The notes: generated by a model not told the origin, from the letters alone. DNA of 64,000 nt from Facklamia hominis CCUG 36813 (GCF_000301035.1 NZ_JH932292.1:496001-560000), one strand, 5' to 3'. Shown: positions 16,849 through 27,526, counted from the stretch's first letter. Made by a program: numbers and translations.

Positions 16849-17826
16849 CTAGTTAGACTGGGCTAAATAGTCTCGATTTGTTTGAATAAGTTCTTGAATT
16901 AAGGCTTGCCTATCAGCTAAATCCGCCACCTTAGCTCCTGAAGCCATAGCATGCCCACCCCCATCAAAATGCATCGCTACTTCATTAATGCTAGGCCCTT
17001 TGGACCGAATGCGAGCCCGATAATTACCATTATGCCCAGCCTGTTGGATAAAAATCACCCAAGAAAGGACCCCTTTTATTCGGCCGGGAATATGAGTGAT
17101 CTGATTGCTCGCTTCCTCCTTAACCCCAAAGTCTGTGAAATCAGACTGATTTAACAAAACAGATGCGACTCCTGCCGGATGAAGAACAATCCGTCCCATC
17201 ACAAAAGCCATAAAATCCAATTCTTCCTTTGTTAGTTCATTAAAGCGTTGATTAATGGCAGCTAAGTCAATGCCATAATGCATCAACCGACTCACAACTT
17301 CAAAGGTTTCTGACCTTGTGTTAGAAAATTGAAAACGTCCCGTATCACCCACGATACCCGCATAAAATAATTCGGCCACCTCTTTAGTCAAATTTAATTG
17401 GGGAAACTGGTCAAAGATCATTTGGCATAGTACCTCAGCACAAGATGAGGCTGATTCATCGACCCATTGCCAGTCGCCATATGAATCGACAATTAGATGA
17501 TGATCAATCTTAATAAGCTTGGATGCTTCTTGATACCACTCACCATCAATTCGCGGTTGGTTAGCCGTATCTAAAACAATGGCTAAAGCATTCTGATAAT
17601 CAGCAAGCTCTACCGAATCCATTTGACCCATCCAAGTTAATCCTTCACTCATGGTCCCGGCCGCTAAAACATTTTTTTCAGGATAAAGTTCTTTAATAAA
17701 ACTCTTTAACCCTAGCTGACTACCAATGGCATCAGGATCTGGTCGTTGATGACGATGAATAATAATTGTCTGAAAGGATTGAATGGCTTCAAAAATCTCT
17801 TCTCTAACTTTTGCCTCTAATTGCAT
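16849..17826 (-). CDS. nrnA: DHH/DHHA1 bifunctional oligoribonuclease and pAp phosphatase
   Basis: A 325-residue cytosolic phosphoesterase that degrades RNA dinucleotides/nano-RNA and dephosphorylates 3'-phosphoadenosine-5'-phosphate. Metal-binding motifs of the DHH domain are present (HRHQRPDPDAIGS, VLDTAN, IDHHL, GDTGRFQFSN). The DHHA1 domain ends with GGGHAMASGA. Length fits B. subtilis NrnA (YtqI). It lies 2 bp downstream of the ytoI-like gene, as in the Bacillus ytoI/ytqI neighbourhood. Start ATG has GGGAGG upstream. Confidence 0.94.
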   Translation of the reverse strand: MQLEAKVREEIFEAIQSFQTIIIHRHQRPDPDAIGSQLGLKSFIKELYPEKNVLAAGTMSEGLTWMGQMDSVELADYQNALAIVLDTANQPRIDGEWYQEASKLIKIDHHLIVDSYGDWQWVDESASSCAEVLCQMIFDQFPQLNLTKEVAELFYAGIVGDTGRFQFSNTRSETFEVVSRLMHYGIDLAAINQRFNELTKEELDFMAFVMGRIVLHPAGVASVLLNQSDFTDFGVKEEASNQITHIPGRIKGVLSWVIFIQQAGHNGNYRARIRSKGPSINEVAMHFDGGGHAMASGAKVADLADRQALIQELIQTNRDYLAQSN

Positions 17827-17828
17827 GG

Positions 17829-19160
17829 TTATACCTCCCGATAGGTTTTTTCAATAATTTGCATTCCTACATTAGCTTGAGCGACAACCACATTCTCTAA
17901 ATAAATCTTGACATCCACCAAGGCACTTCGACGGTTTAAATTTAAAATATTAACCTTAAAATAGGGCCGATGTCCTAGCTGAATACTCGTAAAATAATGC
18001 AGAGATAAACTTTCTAGCATCACCATTTGTCCAATTTTTTCCTTAAGCTTATCCGTTGCTACTTGCACAATCAATTCTGACAAATAGCCATAAGACAGAG
18101 TACCTAGTTGATTCACCATCGGTGCTTCAATTTTGATGCGATAATCATAAGACATGGCAAAGTCCTCTTTTGGAATACGTTCAATATGGTCCGAAATCTT
18201 ATCTTCAAAAGTTTGAATGCTTTGAGGCTGTTTTTGATGAACTTGAAGAGCTTTCATAACATCATAACGTGAGACGACTCCCAATAAGGTACGATCATCT
18301 GCGACAACTGGAATCATTTCAATATCTTCCCAAACCATCTTATAGGAAATAGCTGCCAAAGAAGTGTGGAGATCCGTCGTTATCAATTCCTTAGACATGG
18401 CTCGTTCAATACTCCCAGTCTGTCCCAAGCCCATTAAATCATTAGCCGTTACCACCCCGACCAATCGTTGATTAACTACAACCGGGAAGCGCGATAAACC
18501 TGAAACCATTGATTTTTGATTAAACTCCTTAACCGTATCTGTTGGTTTCAAACATAGAGTCCTTTCAAAGGGAGTATAGATCTCCTCCACTCGGATTATT
18601 TCTTCTTTAAGCATTTGTTCATTCAAAGTTCGATTAATAAGACTGGCAACTGTAAAAGTATCATGAACAGTTGTTAAAAGTGGCAACTCTAAACGATCCG
18701 CTAATTCAATAATATCTTTTTGACAAGTAAATCCACCAGTAACTAAAACAGCAAGCCCATTTTTCAAGGCATAGCGCTGAACATCCGCTCGGTTACCGAC
18801 AATCAAAAGGGTCTCCTTGGCAAAGTACTTTGCCATAGCATCTAAGGTCATAGCCCCAATGATAAATTTAGACAGGGGCTTATTCATTCCCGACTTACCA
18901 CCTAAAACATGGCCATCGATTAAAGAAAGTATCGAAGAAAAATTTAGGTCATCAACCCGACTATCTAATTTCTTAGATATCCGAATAGTCCCTACTCGCT
19001 CAATGGTCGATACATAACCTAAATCTCTTGCTGTTTGAATTGCTCGATAAACGGTCCCTTGAGACAGACCAAACTTTTTAGCCAGACTTCTAACAGAAAT
19101 CTTAGACCCCAAGGGAAGCGATTGAATATATCGGAGAACATTTTCTTGTTTATTGGTCAT
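17829..19160 (-). CDS. YtoI-like regulator: HTH, DRTGG, CBS pair, hotdog domain
   Basis: A 443-residue protein with four parts: N-terminal winged helix (about 1-60, SVRSLAKKFGLSQGTVYRAI), a DRTGG domain (about 65-180, GNRADVQRYALKNGLAVLVT), two CBS modules (about 185-305, MVSGLSRFPVVVNQRLVGVV and MIPVVADDRTLLGVVSRYDV) and a C-terminal hotdog/thioesterase-like domain (about 325-443). This matches B. subtilis YtoI, whose function is unknown; CBS modules usually sense adenine nucleotides. ATG 19160 with GAAGGGG is preferred to the ATG at 19181. It is translationally close to nrnA, so both may respond to the same nucleotide signal. Confidence 0.88.
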   Translation of the reverse strand: MTNKQENVLRYIQSLPLGSKISVRSLAKKFGLSQGTVYRAIQTARDLGYVSTIERVGTIRISKKLDSRVDDLNFSSILSLIDGHVLGGKSGMNKPLSKFIIGAMTLDAMAKYFAKETLLIVGNRADVQRYALKNGLAVLVTGGFTCQKDIIELADRLELPLLTTVHDTFTVASLINRTLNEQMLKEEIIRVEEIYTPFERTLCLKPTDTVKEFNQKSMVSGLSRFPVVVNQRLVGVVTANDLMGLGQTGSIERAMSKELITTDLHTSLAAISYKMVWEDIEMIPVVADDRTLLGVVSRYDVMKALQVHQKQPQSIQTFEDKISDHIERIPKEDFAMSYDYRIKIEAPMVNQLGTLSYGYLSELIVQVATDKLKEKIGQMVMLESLSLHYFTSIQLGHRPYFKVNILNLNRRSALVDVKIYLENVVVAQANVGMQIIEKTYREV

Positions 19161-19182
19161 ACTAAGCCCCTTCTCAATCAAA

Positions 19183-20000
19183 TTAACCTAAGGCAACATC
19201 TAATATCATCATAATAACAAAGCCCAACATAAAACTTAGCGTTGAAAGGTCCGTTGAATGAGCAGATTGTGATTCAGGAATTAATTCTTCAATGACGACA
19301 AATATCATGGCTCCCGCTGCAAATGAAAGTGCATACGGTAATAACCGCTGCATAAATAATAGAGCCATTGCTCCAATAACTGCTCCGATCGGTTCTACTA
19401 AAGCGGACATCTGTCCAAGATTAAAGGCTCGAAATTTTGATTTTCCTTCGGTCAAGAGTGGCATTGATAAAGCGGATCCTTCAGGAAAATTCTGGATACC
19501 AATCCCCAAAGTTAAAGATAGAGCGGCTGCTAAAGTCATTGAGCCAGAACCATTCGCAACAGCGGCATAAGCAACCCCCAAAGCCATACCTTCTGGCAAA
19601 TTATGAATGGTTACTGCTAAGAAAAGCATCCAGGTCTTGGAAATTGAAGTCTTTTCTGGATTAAAGTCCCCATGATCCGCCGCATAATGAAAGTGGGGCA
19701 CAATCCGGTCAATCAGTCTTAAAAATAGACCTCCCACTAAAAAACCTACCGCAGCCGGAAACCAAGCTGGCAAGCCCATGGAATAGACACTTGCCTGCTC
19801 TATAGCCGGTGCTAATAGCGACCAAAATGAGGCCGCTGTCATGATGCCTCCTGCAAAGCCTTGCATCACAGCCAAAAACTGTTCATTCACTTCCCTAACA
19901 AAAAACACAGTGGCTGAACCTAATAATGTAAAAACCACGTAAAAATCCCAGCCATAGCGGCTTGAAAGACAGGATTCATTTCTAGAAAAAAATCTACCAT
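19183..20000 (-). pseudogene. ZIP family divalent metal transporter, frameshifted near the N-terminus
   Basis: From the ATG at 20000 (AAAGGAG upstream) the frame encodes MVDFFLEMNPVFQAAMAGIF, TW, then hits a stop after six more codons. The family sequence resumes in another frame (FTLLGSATVFFVREVN) and is intact to 19183, with the metal-binding helices HNLPEGMALGVA and NFPEGSALSMPL. Adding one T to the T5 run (A5 at 19930-19934 on the plus strand) would join both parts into a normal protein of about 272 residues that begins as ZIP proteins do. It is either a homopolymer sequencing error, a phase-variable tract or a recent inactivation. A GTG at 19938 could start a shortened product, but it has a poor ribosome binding site and would lose most of helix 1. 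ZIP proteins import Zn or other divalent metals. Confidence 0.82.
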
Positions 20001-20057
20001 ACTAACTCCTTTAAGAATGGCCAATTATCTCATGGCCAATCCTCCTACCTTATTATC

Positions 20058-20105
20058 AAAAAAAGGCATTGCTCCACTTAAACAAGTTTGTTGCCAACGC
20101 CTTTT
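20058..20105 (-). terminator. Terminator after yajC
   Basis: The minus strand reads AAAAGGCGTTG, a loop with a further ACTT/AAGT pairing, CAATGCC, then TTTTTTT. It lies between yajC and the ZIP gene. Confidence 0.8.
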
Positions 20106-20173
20106 ATTGATTATTCTTTTACTCGATTAGATCAAAGTCTATTGATCTAAATCTAATTCTCCAAAAATAACGA

Positions 20174-20527
20174 CTAAGACTCACTTACATCTGGATCAAC
20201 ATCGATCTCTTCTTCAACCACTTCTTGTGGGGCCAAATCTTCAACACTTGTCTTATCGGTTTTAACTTTCTTTTTCACATTTGCAATTGCATTTAATTCA
20301 TAGGTTAAGTAGACACCTTCGCAATCCAAAACGACAATTCCTTCTTGATGATCAACTTCATCAACAATAGCATGCAGACCACCGATCGTTACGACTCCGT
20401 CCCCCGCTTCTAGAGCATCCAAAAGTTGTTTCTTTTGATTAGCAACTTTCTTTTGAGGACGAATCAACATAAAATAAAACAAAGCAAACATGACAATTAG
20501 TGGCATCAACGATACGAGAAATTCCAT
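20174..20527 (-). CDS. yajC: Preprotein translocase accessory subunit YajC
   Basis: A 117-residue protein: one N-terminal membrane helix (about 3-22) ends in the family motif MLIRPQKK, followed by a small cytoplasmic domain (LEAGDGVVTIGGLHAIVDEV) and an acidic tail. YajC associates with SecDF. It is downstream of tgt, the usual tgt-yajC order. Start ATG has AAGGAGG upstream. Confidence 0.95.
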   Translation of the reverse strand: MEFLVSLMPLIVMFALFYFMLIRPQKKVANQKKQLLDALEAGDGVVTIGGLHAIVDEVDHQEGIVVLDCEGVYLTYELNAIANVKKKVKTDKTSVEDLAPQEVVEEEIDVDPDVSES

Positions 20528-20596
20528 TAATAGTTCCTCCTTTAATTTACCTCTTAAGTATAACAGTTTTTTATGACTTCTTTCAATAGCTAACGA

Positions 20597-21754
<1,158 letters not shown>

Positions 21755-22543
21755 TTACTCATTCTTCAGTCGAACTTCCAAAACAAATGGATAGTATTTA
21801 CCCGTGATATAAAAACGATCTTGATCAATATGGGCAATCCCATTAAGACTATCCATCTGACGACGCGCCTCATCACTTAAAGGTAGTTGATCTAAGATTG
21901 ACGATAAATCATATACTTTAATAACTTGACCCGTTTCTGGATCAATCTTAATGATTCTATTATCATACCAAATATTAGCAAAAATTGCTCCTTGAGCGTA
22001 TTCTAACTCGTTCAATTGGTCTATTTCGCGTCCTAACAGCGTAACTGTGACTTGTCCTAATCGCTTAAAATTTTCCAGGTCCTGTTGATAAAGCTGGCTG
22101 CTTCCATCTGACAACCAAAATAGTGACCGATCCGCATCATAGGCCAACCCCCAACCTTGACCTAGATAAGAATAAGTATCCAACAAAGTGAAATCAGGTA
22201 ATTGCCATTTAAAGACTTTGCCTTCCTTCCAAGTTAACTGCCATAGATGATTTCCTTCAATAGTGAGTCCTTCACCAAAATATTGTTCTGGCAAATCTAC
22301 TTGAGTTAACCATTCCCCAGATGTTAAGTCGAGGATACCAACGGCAGACTGCCCATATTTACCAGATCCCAAGTAAAGCATCCCCTGCTCATTTCGTTCA
22401 AACCCTTGAGTAAATATCTGCTTTTCTAAAGGAAAAACTTCTAATAATTCCGCCTTCCCCTCTATGCCTTGGCTAACTACGGAGTGTGTAAAAAACATAC
22501 AGCTTACCATTGTAACCACGATTCCAAAAAATACCTTTTGCAT
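21755..22543 (-). CDS. Secreted glutaminyl-peptide cyclotransferase (plant-type beta-propeller)
   Basis: A 262-residue protein with an N-terminal signal (about 1-25) and the glutamine-cyclotransferase signatures: FTQGFERNEQGMLYLGSGKY, QYFGEGLTIEG, LWQLTWKEGKVF, LGQGWGLAYDADRSLFWLSD. These enzymes convert N-terminal glutamine of peptides to pyroglutamate. Cys15 in MVSC could be a lipobox, but the hydrophobic part before it is short, so secretion or lipoprotein anchoring stays open. The gene lies 18 bp upstream of tgt, so they may share a transcript. Start ATG has GGGAGG upstream. Confidence 0.85.
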   Translation of the reverse strand: MQKVFFGIVVTMVSCMFFTHSVVSQGIEGKAELLEVFPLEKQIFTQGFERNEQGMLYLGSGKYGQSAVGILDLTSGEWLTQVDLPEQYFGEGLTIEGNHLWQLTWKEGKVFKWQLPDFTLLDTYSYLGQGWGLAYDADRSLFWLSDGSSQLYQQDLENFKRLGQVTVTLLGREIDQLNELEYAQGAIFANIWYDNRIIKIDPETGQVIKVYDLSSILDQLPLSDEARRQMDSLNGIAHIDQDRFYITGKYYPFVLEVRLKNE

Positions 22544-22570
22544 TTGAATCCTCCCAAATGTACTTCAAAC

Positions 22571-22598
22571 TTGCAAGTCTGATAGAGATTGGTAAAAT
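22571..22598 (+). promoter_or_regulatory. Promoter of plsC-type gene
   Basis: TTGCAA (22571-22576), a 16-bp spacer and TAAAAT (22593-22598) lie upstream of the acyltransferase gene. Confidence 0.6.
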
Positions 22599-22630
22599 AA
22601 ACATGATCTTAATCAAAGGAGCAAGTGATT

Positions 22631-23248
22631 ATGAATTTTTACCAATTAGCCATTAGAATTGTCCGTCATATCTTCTTTTTATTTAACGGACCTACCCAAG
22701 TCCAAGGACTTGAAAATCTTCCCAAAGAAGAGCCTTATATTATTGCTGCCACTCATCGATCTCTCTATGACCCTTTTTACCTTGCTATCGTCTGGGCTCC
22801 AGAAGAAATTTCTTTTATGGCAAAAAACTCCCTATTCAAATGGAAATGGTTAGGTTATTTACTCACTAAAGCACATGTCTTTCCCGTCAACAGAGAAAAA
22901 CCTTCTCCAAAGACCTTAAAATTTGCGGTTAAGCAACTGGAACAAGGCTTCCATCTAGGGATTTTTCCGTCAGGAACCCGTCATAGTACTGAGATAAAAA
23001 GTGGAACAGCTTTTATCCAACGTTTATCCAAAAAAGCCATCGTTCCTGTCGCAATCCAACCTCCATTAACAAAATGGCAATTTCTAAAAAGACAACCCGC
23101 TAAGATTGCCATTGGCCCAGCAATTAACTATGATCCTCAAGCAACATATGATAAAGCAAAACTCGAACAAATTGACCAATCCATTGCCAATGCCTTCGAT
23201 GAGTTAGATCAAAAAATTGACCCTCAGTTCCATTATGATCCTAAATAG
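22631..23248 (+). CDS. plsC: 1-acyl-sn-glycerol-3-phosphate acyltransferase
   Basis: A 205-residue membrane-associated enzyme adding the second acyl chain to lysophosphatidic acid in phospholipid synthesis. Motif I HRSLYD (His42 to Asp47) and motif III FPSGTR (from about residue 112) are intact. ATG 22631 is chosen over the GTG at 22625 because AAAGGAG is too close to the GTG. It is transcribed alone from its own promoter and ends before a bidirectional terminator. Another acyltransferase of this family elsewhere in the genome may carry the main PlsC role. Confidence 0.9.
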   Translation: MNFYQLAIRIVRHIFFLFNGPTQVQGLENLPKEEPYIIAATHRSLYDPFYLAIVWAPEEISFMAKNSLFKWKWLGYLLTKAHVFPVNREKPSPKTLKFAVKQLEQGFHLGIFPSGTRHSTEIKSGTAFIQRLSKKAIVPVAIQPPLTKWQFLKRQPAKIAIGPAINYDPQATYDKAKLEQIDQSIANAFDELDQKIDPQFHYDPK

Positions 23249-23336
23249 AATCGGTACCATCGGATCTAGTTTATCATAATCGGTGAATTCCGCCTATGCC
23301 TTTTTGCAAACAGTTTGTAGAGTCATACGATCCTAT

Positions 23337-23384
23337 AAAATCCCCTCGAAAGATAGCCTCAAAGCTAACTTTCGAGGGGATTTT
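23337..23384. terminator. Bidirectional terminator between plsC and the first ABC exporter pair
   Basis: A 16-bp perfect stem (AAAATCCCCTCGAAAG and complement) has an inner TAGC/GCTA pairing and A/T tracts on both ends. The remaining bases to 23501 show no gene; they hold only a weak AATCAGT / ACTGATT inverted repeat. Confidence 0.93.
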
Positions 23385-23501
23385 GGTCATTCACAGCAAG
23401 TAAGTCTATTTGATTCATATCTTTAATCAGTCACCATTAATAATTTGAAATCCATACTAGAAAGGATCTGTCTTTAGTTGACTGATTTAAGTGGTTACCT
23501 T

Positions 23502-25310
23502 CTAAAAATCATCTAGATCAGCATCATCCATAGACTGCAACTGATACATTTGATAATAACTTCCTTTTTTAGCAATGAGACTTTCGTGATCTCCCTTCTC
23601 AATGATGCGTCCCTTATCCAAAACGATAATTTGATGAGCATCTTTAATTGTAGATAAGCGATGAGCGATCGCAATAGTAGTCCGATTTTGACGCATTTTT
23701 TTCAGTGAGGTCTGAATAGCTTGCTCCGTCTCCGTATCTATATTGGCCGTTGCTTCATCAAGAATAAGTATTTTAGGTTGCCGAGCCATCGTACGTGCAA
23801 AAGAAATCAATTGTTTTTGACCCGAGGAATATCCTTCACCCCGCTCAATAACAAGATGTTGATACCCTTCTTTTTCTTTTTCGATAAATCGATCAGCTTG
23901 GACAAATCGTGCTGCTTCTCGAATTCGATCATCACTCATACTCATATCTAAAAGGCGAATATTCCTTGCAACATCCCCGTAGAAAAGAAAAGAATCTTGC
24001 AAAACCAAGCCCATCTCTTTTCTTAATTGGTCATAAGAAAAATCACGGATTGAATAGCCATCAATTAAAACCTCTCCATCTTGAAATTCATAAAATCGCA
24101 TCAATACGTTAATGATCGAAGATTTACCTGACCCCGTATGTCCAACTAAAGCAACTGTTTGACCGGGTTCAACGGTGAAGCTAACATCGTCGAGTACCTT
24201 ATGTTGTCCATCATAGGAAAAACTAAGATGCTTGATTTCTATCTTAGCATCTGTAATCCTTGCCTCTGGCTGAGGATTTTGCTGAGGAACAAACTCATCA
24301 TTGTCCAAATAAGAAAGAATCCGTGCAGAAGATACAATGCCGTCTTGTAATAAACTCAAGGAATCCATCATCATTCCCATAGGCCTAAAAAATTGAACGG
24401 CATACTGGGTAAAAGCATAAATAACCCCAACTTCCAATCCGTGTAAAAAGTACTCTTTACCTAACACATAGATTACTAAGGCAAGTGCTAATCCCTCTAA
24501 AAGATTAATCACAGGCATTAACATTAACGAATTCATTTGAATCATCGTACGTCGATTTAAATAGTGTTGATGATTTTGTTGATTAAATTCTTGGTAGACA
24601 CGCTCTTCTTGCCGCATGTTCTGAATAGTTGAAACCCCCATAACCGACTCATTTATTTTGGTATTTAAACGACTTAAATTTTCACGCATTCGTCGATATA
24701 CCATGGACGAGTATGACTGATAAAACCAGATTAAGCCAATCATGATTGGAACAAAAATTAAAAACAACAAGGCCATCCGTTGGTTTAATAGCCACATAGC
24801 AATGAATACCGAGCATATCGTCACAAGGCCTTCAAATAAAGAGTAAAAGACGAGCCAAAATTCCTTGAGGGTCTCTGTATCATTCGTTATGCGAGATACA
24901 ATCGATCCCCCCGGAGTTTGGTCAAAAAATCGCATCCCTAACCCATTTATTTTTCGAAATAAGTCATTTCGGATAGACGCTACGGTCTTTTCAGAAGCTA
25001 AATTGAAATAATACGTTGATAAATAATTCCCAATGATCTGTAACAAAAGTAAGCTTAAATAAATAAGACAAAACCTTCCCGCAATCTGAAAACTCAGTTG
25101 TTGGTGTTCTAAATAATGATCAATAAAATACTGAACTAAACGTGGCATAGCAACTGAAATCAAAATCGTACTGGCTGATAATACAACAGCTAATAAAAAG
25201 AGACGCCAGAAGTCCTTGGTAAAAGTAAAAATCCGCCGAGTAATCTTCAATTGCTCTTTCATAGTGAACTTTTTAGCCCACACAGATTCATTCGTTGAAT
25301 TTGCTGCCAT
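23502..25310 (-). CDS. Heterodimeric ABC exporter subunit with canonical ATP site (LmrD/YfiC-like)
   Basis: A 602-residue half-transporter: six membrane helices (about 35-310) followed by an ATPase domain with GHTGSGKS, the signature YSSGQKQ, catalytic Glu in LDEATANID, and H-loop IAHRLST. With the upstream partner, whose Walker B Glu is replaced by Asp, it should form a heterodimeric multidrug or lipid exporter of the LmrCD / YfiBC type. The second ATG (25310) is the start because AAGGAG directly abuts the first ATG (25319). It overlaps the partner's 3' end by 23 bp. Confidence 0.9.
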   Translation of the reverse strand: MAANSTNESVWAKKFTMKEQLKITRRIFTFTKDFWRLFLLAVVLSASTILISVAMPRLVQYFIDHYLEHQQLSFQIAGRFCLIYLSLLLLQIIGNYLSTYYFNLASEKTVASIRNDLFRKINGLGMRFFDQTPGGSIVSRITNDTETLKEFWLVFYSLFEGLVTICSVFIAMWLLNQRMALLFLIFVPIMIGLIWFYQSYSSMVYRRMRENLSRLNTKINESVMGVSTIQNMRQEERVYQEFNQQNHQHYLNRRTMIQMNSLMLMPVINLLEGLALALVIYVLGKEYFLHGLEVGVIYAFTQYAVQFFRPMGMMMDSLSLLQDGIVSSARILSYLDNDEFVPQQNPQPEARITDAKIEIKHLSFSYDGQHKVLDDVSFTVEPGQTVALVGHTGSGKSSIINVLMRFYEFQDGEVLIDGYSIRDFSYDQLRKEMGLVLQDSFLFYGDVARNIRLLDMSMSDDRIREAARFVQADRFIEKEKEGYQHLVIERGEGYSSGQKQLISFARTMARQPKILILDEATANIDTETEQAIQTSLKKMRQNRTTIAIAHRLSTIKDAHQIIVLDKGRIIEKGDHESLIAKKGSYYQMYQLQSMDDADLDDF

Positions 25311-27057
25311 CGACTTCATCTCCTTTTAAACGATTTAATTCTTGTTGATGATACATCTTAGCATACCAACCATCTAGGGCTAATAATTCTTGATGATTCC
25401 CACGCTCAACAATACATCCATCTTCTAAAACTAAAATTTCTTGGGCGTGCATCACCGAAGAAATTCGGTGAGCTGAAATGATTGTCATCCGATCTTCAGA
25501 TGATTCCTTAACGGCATTTAGAATGGCTTCTTCTGTTTTAGCATCTACAGCCGATAAAGCATCATCTAGAATCAATAACTGTGGATCTATTAGTAAAGCC
25601 CGTGCAATTGCAATCCGTTGTTTCTGTCCTCCAGACAAAGCCACTCCTCGTTCGCCTACTAGCGTCTGATAGCCTTCAGGAAATTCCAGAATATCTTGGT
25701 GAATAGCAGCCAACTTGGCAGCCCGCTCCACTTCATCCTGACTAGCCGTTGGTTTAGCATAGCGAATATTTTCTAAAATAGAGGTTGAGAAAAGAAAAGT
25801 ATCCTGCGGAACATAGCCGATATGGTTTAATAAACTATCTAATGAATATTGCTTAATGTCCTTATTGGCAAAGGCGATCTGCCCTTGATAATCATCGTAC
25901 TCTCGCATCAGAAGATGGAAGATCGTTGATTTACCAGAACCCGTTTTCCCCACAATCCCTAGAGTTTGATTAGCTTCTAATTTAAAATAACAATTTTTTA
26001 ATTCAATACTATCATTTCGTTCGTAAGAGAAAGCTGCAATATCAAATTCTAAAGGAGCTTGAATAGGCTCTTGAATAGGATTAGGGCTTTCGATAATATG
26101 CGATCTTTCTTCCAAAATTTCTTCAATTCGATCATAAGATGCAGCCCCTCTTTGGAGAATATTAAATAATTGTCCCACTGCAATCATGGGCCAAGTGAGT
26201 CGGGTAATATAAGAAATGAAAGCAACTAACAATCCAACCGTTAGTTGACCTTGAACTACCTGGAAGCCTCCAAAAAAGAGTGCCAAAATAGTAGAGATCC
26301 CCATGATCAGCTGACTGCTAGGACGGAATAAAGCATTATAAACATAGACTTTTTGATTGGCTTGAACCACTGCAAAGGTATGGTCTTTAAAGTCTTGAAT
26401 ATCTCGCTCCTCTTCGCCAAAAGTTTTTATGACTTTCATGCCAGTTACTGATTCCTGAACCTTATCGTTCATTGAAGCAAAAGCCACCTGGGCTTTCTTA
26501 GAATAATAATGCAGTTGCCGACCAATATAATTGATGATAATGGCTAAAAATGGAATTGGAATAATAGTAATTAACGATAATTTCCAATCAACCACAAAAA
26601 ACATCATAAACAAAGTGATTAAACCTTGTGAAAGTGAATCGACCAGTGTTAAGATTCCTCCAGCTGCAACCATCCGAATAGCACCCAAATCATTAGTTGT
26701 ACGTGCCATCAAATCGCCCGTACGATACTTATGGAAAAAATCCTTATCCATCCGCATAAAATGATGAAAAAGACGCGCTCTTAAAATTTGTTCTAATTGT
26801 GCAGAGGTCCCAAAAATCGCCATCCGCCAAACATAACGCATAGCATATTGAACGATAGCAATTGTAATCAGAAGTAATACCCAATAGAGCAAAGATTGTG
26901 GCTGCATCTGATGTGAGGCCATGGTATCAATAATCCGGCCTAAAATGAGGGGGACAAAACCCGTAATCAAGCTAAGTAAAGTAAGCATGGTAATACCGAT
27001 GATATAAGATTTCTTTTCTTGCTTTAAAAACCATCCCAACTTAGCGAACATATTCAT
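25288..27057 (-). CDS. Heterodimeric ABC exporter subunit with degenerate ATP site (LmrC/YfiB-like)
   Basis: A 589-residue half-transporter with six helices (about 15-300) and an ATPase domain: Walker A GKTGSGKS, signature ALSGGQKQ, but Walker B ends in LDDALSAVD, so the catalytic Glu is Asp. This is the mark of the non-catalytic half of heterodimeric exporters. Start ATG of MNMFAKLGW has GGGGAG at 8 nt; the frame is open 21 codons further without a ribosome binding site. It is the first gene of a two-gene operon. Unlike the second exporter pair in this window, no leader peptide is apparent upstream. Confidence 0.9.
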   Translation of the reverse strand: MNMFAKLGWFLKQEKKSYIIGITMLTLLSLITGFVPLILGRIIDTMASHQMQPQSLLYWVLLLITIAIVQYAMRYVWRMAIFGTSAQLEQILRARLFHHFMRMDKDFFHKYRTGDLMARTTNDLGAIRMVAAGGILTLVDSLSQGLITLFMMFFVVDWKLSLITIIPIPFLAIIINYIGRQLHYYSKKAQVAFASMNDKVQESVTGMKVIKTFGEEERDIQDFKDHTFAVVQANQKVYVYNALFRPSSQLIMGISTILALFFGGFQVVQGQLTVGLLVAFISYITRLTWPMIAVGQLFNILQRGAASYDRIEEILEERSHIIESPNPIQEPIQAPLEFDIAAFSYERNDSIELKNCYFKLEANQTLGIVGKTGSGKSTIFHLLMREYDDYQGQIAFANKDIKQYSLDSLLNHIGYVPQDTFLFSTSILENIRYAKPTASQDEVERAAKLAAIHQDILEFPEGYQTLVGERGVALSGGQKQRIAIARALLIDPQLLILDDALSAVDAKTEEAILNAVKESSEDRMTIISAHRISSVMHAQEILVLEDGCIVERGNHQELLALDGWYAKMYHQQELNRLKGDEVDGSKFNE

Positions 27058-27149
27058 GCAGGAATCTCCCCTTTTGAAACTTAGTAATTTCAGTCTACCA
27101 TTCCATGAAAAAGCATTCAAATCATACGACTCTTATACTTGATTAAAAA

Positions 27150-27175
27150 TAAAAACCCAGCGACTAACGCTGGGG
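27150..27175 (-). terminator. Terminator after yneF
   Basis: On the minus strand CCCAGCG-TTAGT-CGCTGGG is followed by TTTTTATTTTT, 16 bp after the yneF stop codon. Confidence 0.92.
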
Positions 27176-27190
27176 AATCAACACCTATTA

Positions 27191-27409
27191 TTACTGATTA
27201 CGCATTTTCATTGAATTCATAATCTGTTGGACTTTGCGTTTTGAGGGTTTCTGGCCCATCTGCGCCATCATTTCAGTGATCATTCGCGCATCGAAAGGTG
27301 GGTTTTCTTTAAAATATTTAAACATATATTTTCGAGCCGCAAAAAAACCTAGAACAAGTCCAATAATTAAAGCTAAAATAACAATTAAAATCCAAGCATA
27401 AGTTGGCAT
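27191..27409 (-). CDS. YneF family small membrane protein
   Basis: A 72-residue protein of the UPF0154 family: one N-terminal membrane helix (about 5-25), then a conserved soluble tail (NPPFDARMITEMMAQMGQKP, SKRKVQQIM). The function is unknown, although the family is universal in Bacilli. It is divergent from lexA, and Bacillus also keeps yneF near lexA. Start ATG has AGGAGAG upstream. Confidence 0.93.
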   Translation of the reverse strand: MPTYAWILIVILALIIGLVLGFFAARKYMFKYFKENPPFDARMITEMMAQMGQKPSKRKVQQIMNSMKMRNQ

Positions 27410-27486
27410 ATATCTCTCTCCTTTTAAAACATTCTATCATACTTTTTGATTAAGTGAAATGCTTAATAGTAGCTTCTTATGCCCAA

Positions 27487-27500
27487 CGAACATCCGTTTG
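27487..27500. promoter_or_regulatory. LexA-binding SOS box of lexA
   Basis: CGAACATCCGTTTG matches the Gram-positive SOS box CGAACRNRYGTTYG at all but one specified position. It overlaps the -35 box of the lexA promoter, which fits autorepression. Confidence 0.85.
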
Positions 27501-27526
27501 CCTTTGATGACTGGTTTTGCTATAAT
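27498..27526 (+). promoter_or_regulatory. Promoter of lexA
   Basis: TTGCCT (27498-27503), a 17-bp spacer and TATAAT (27521-27526), with TGC in front as an extended -10. Confidence 0.8.
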
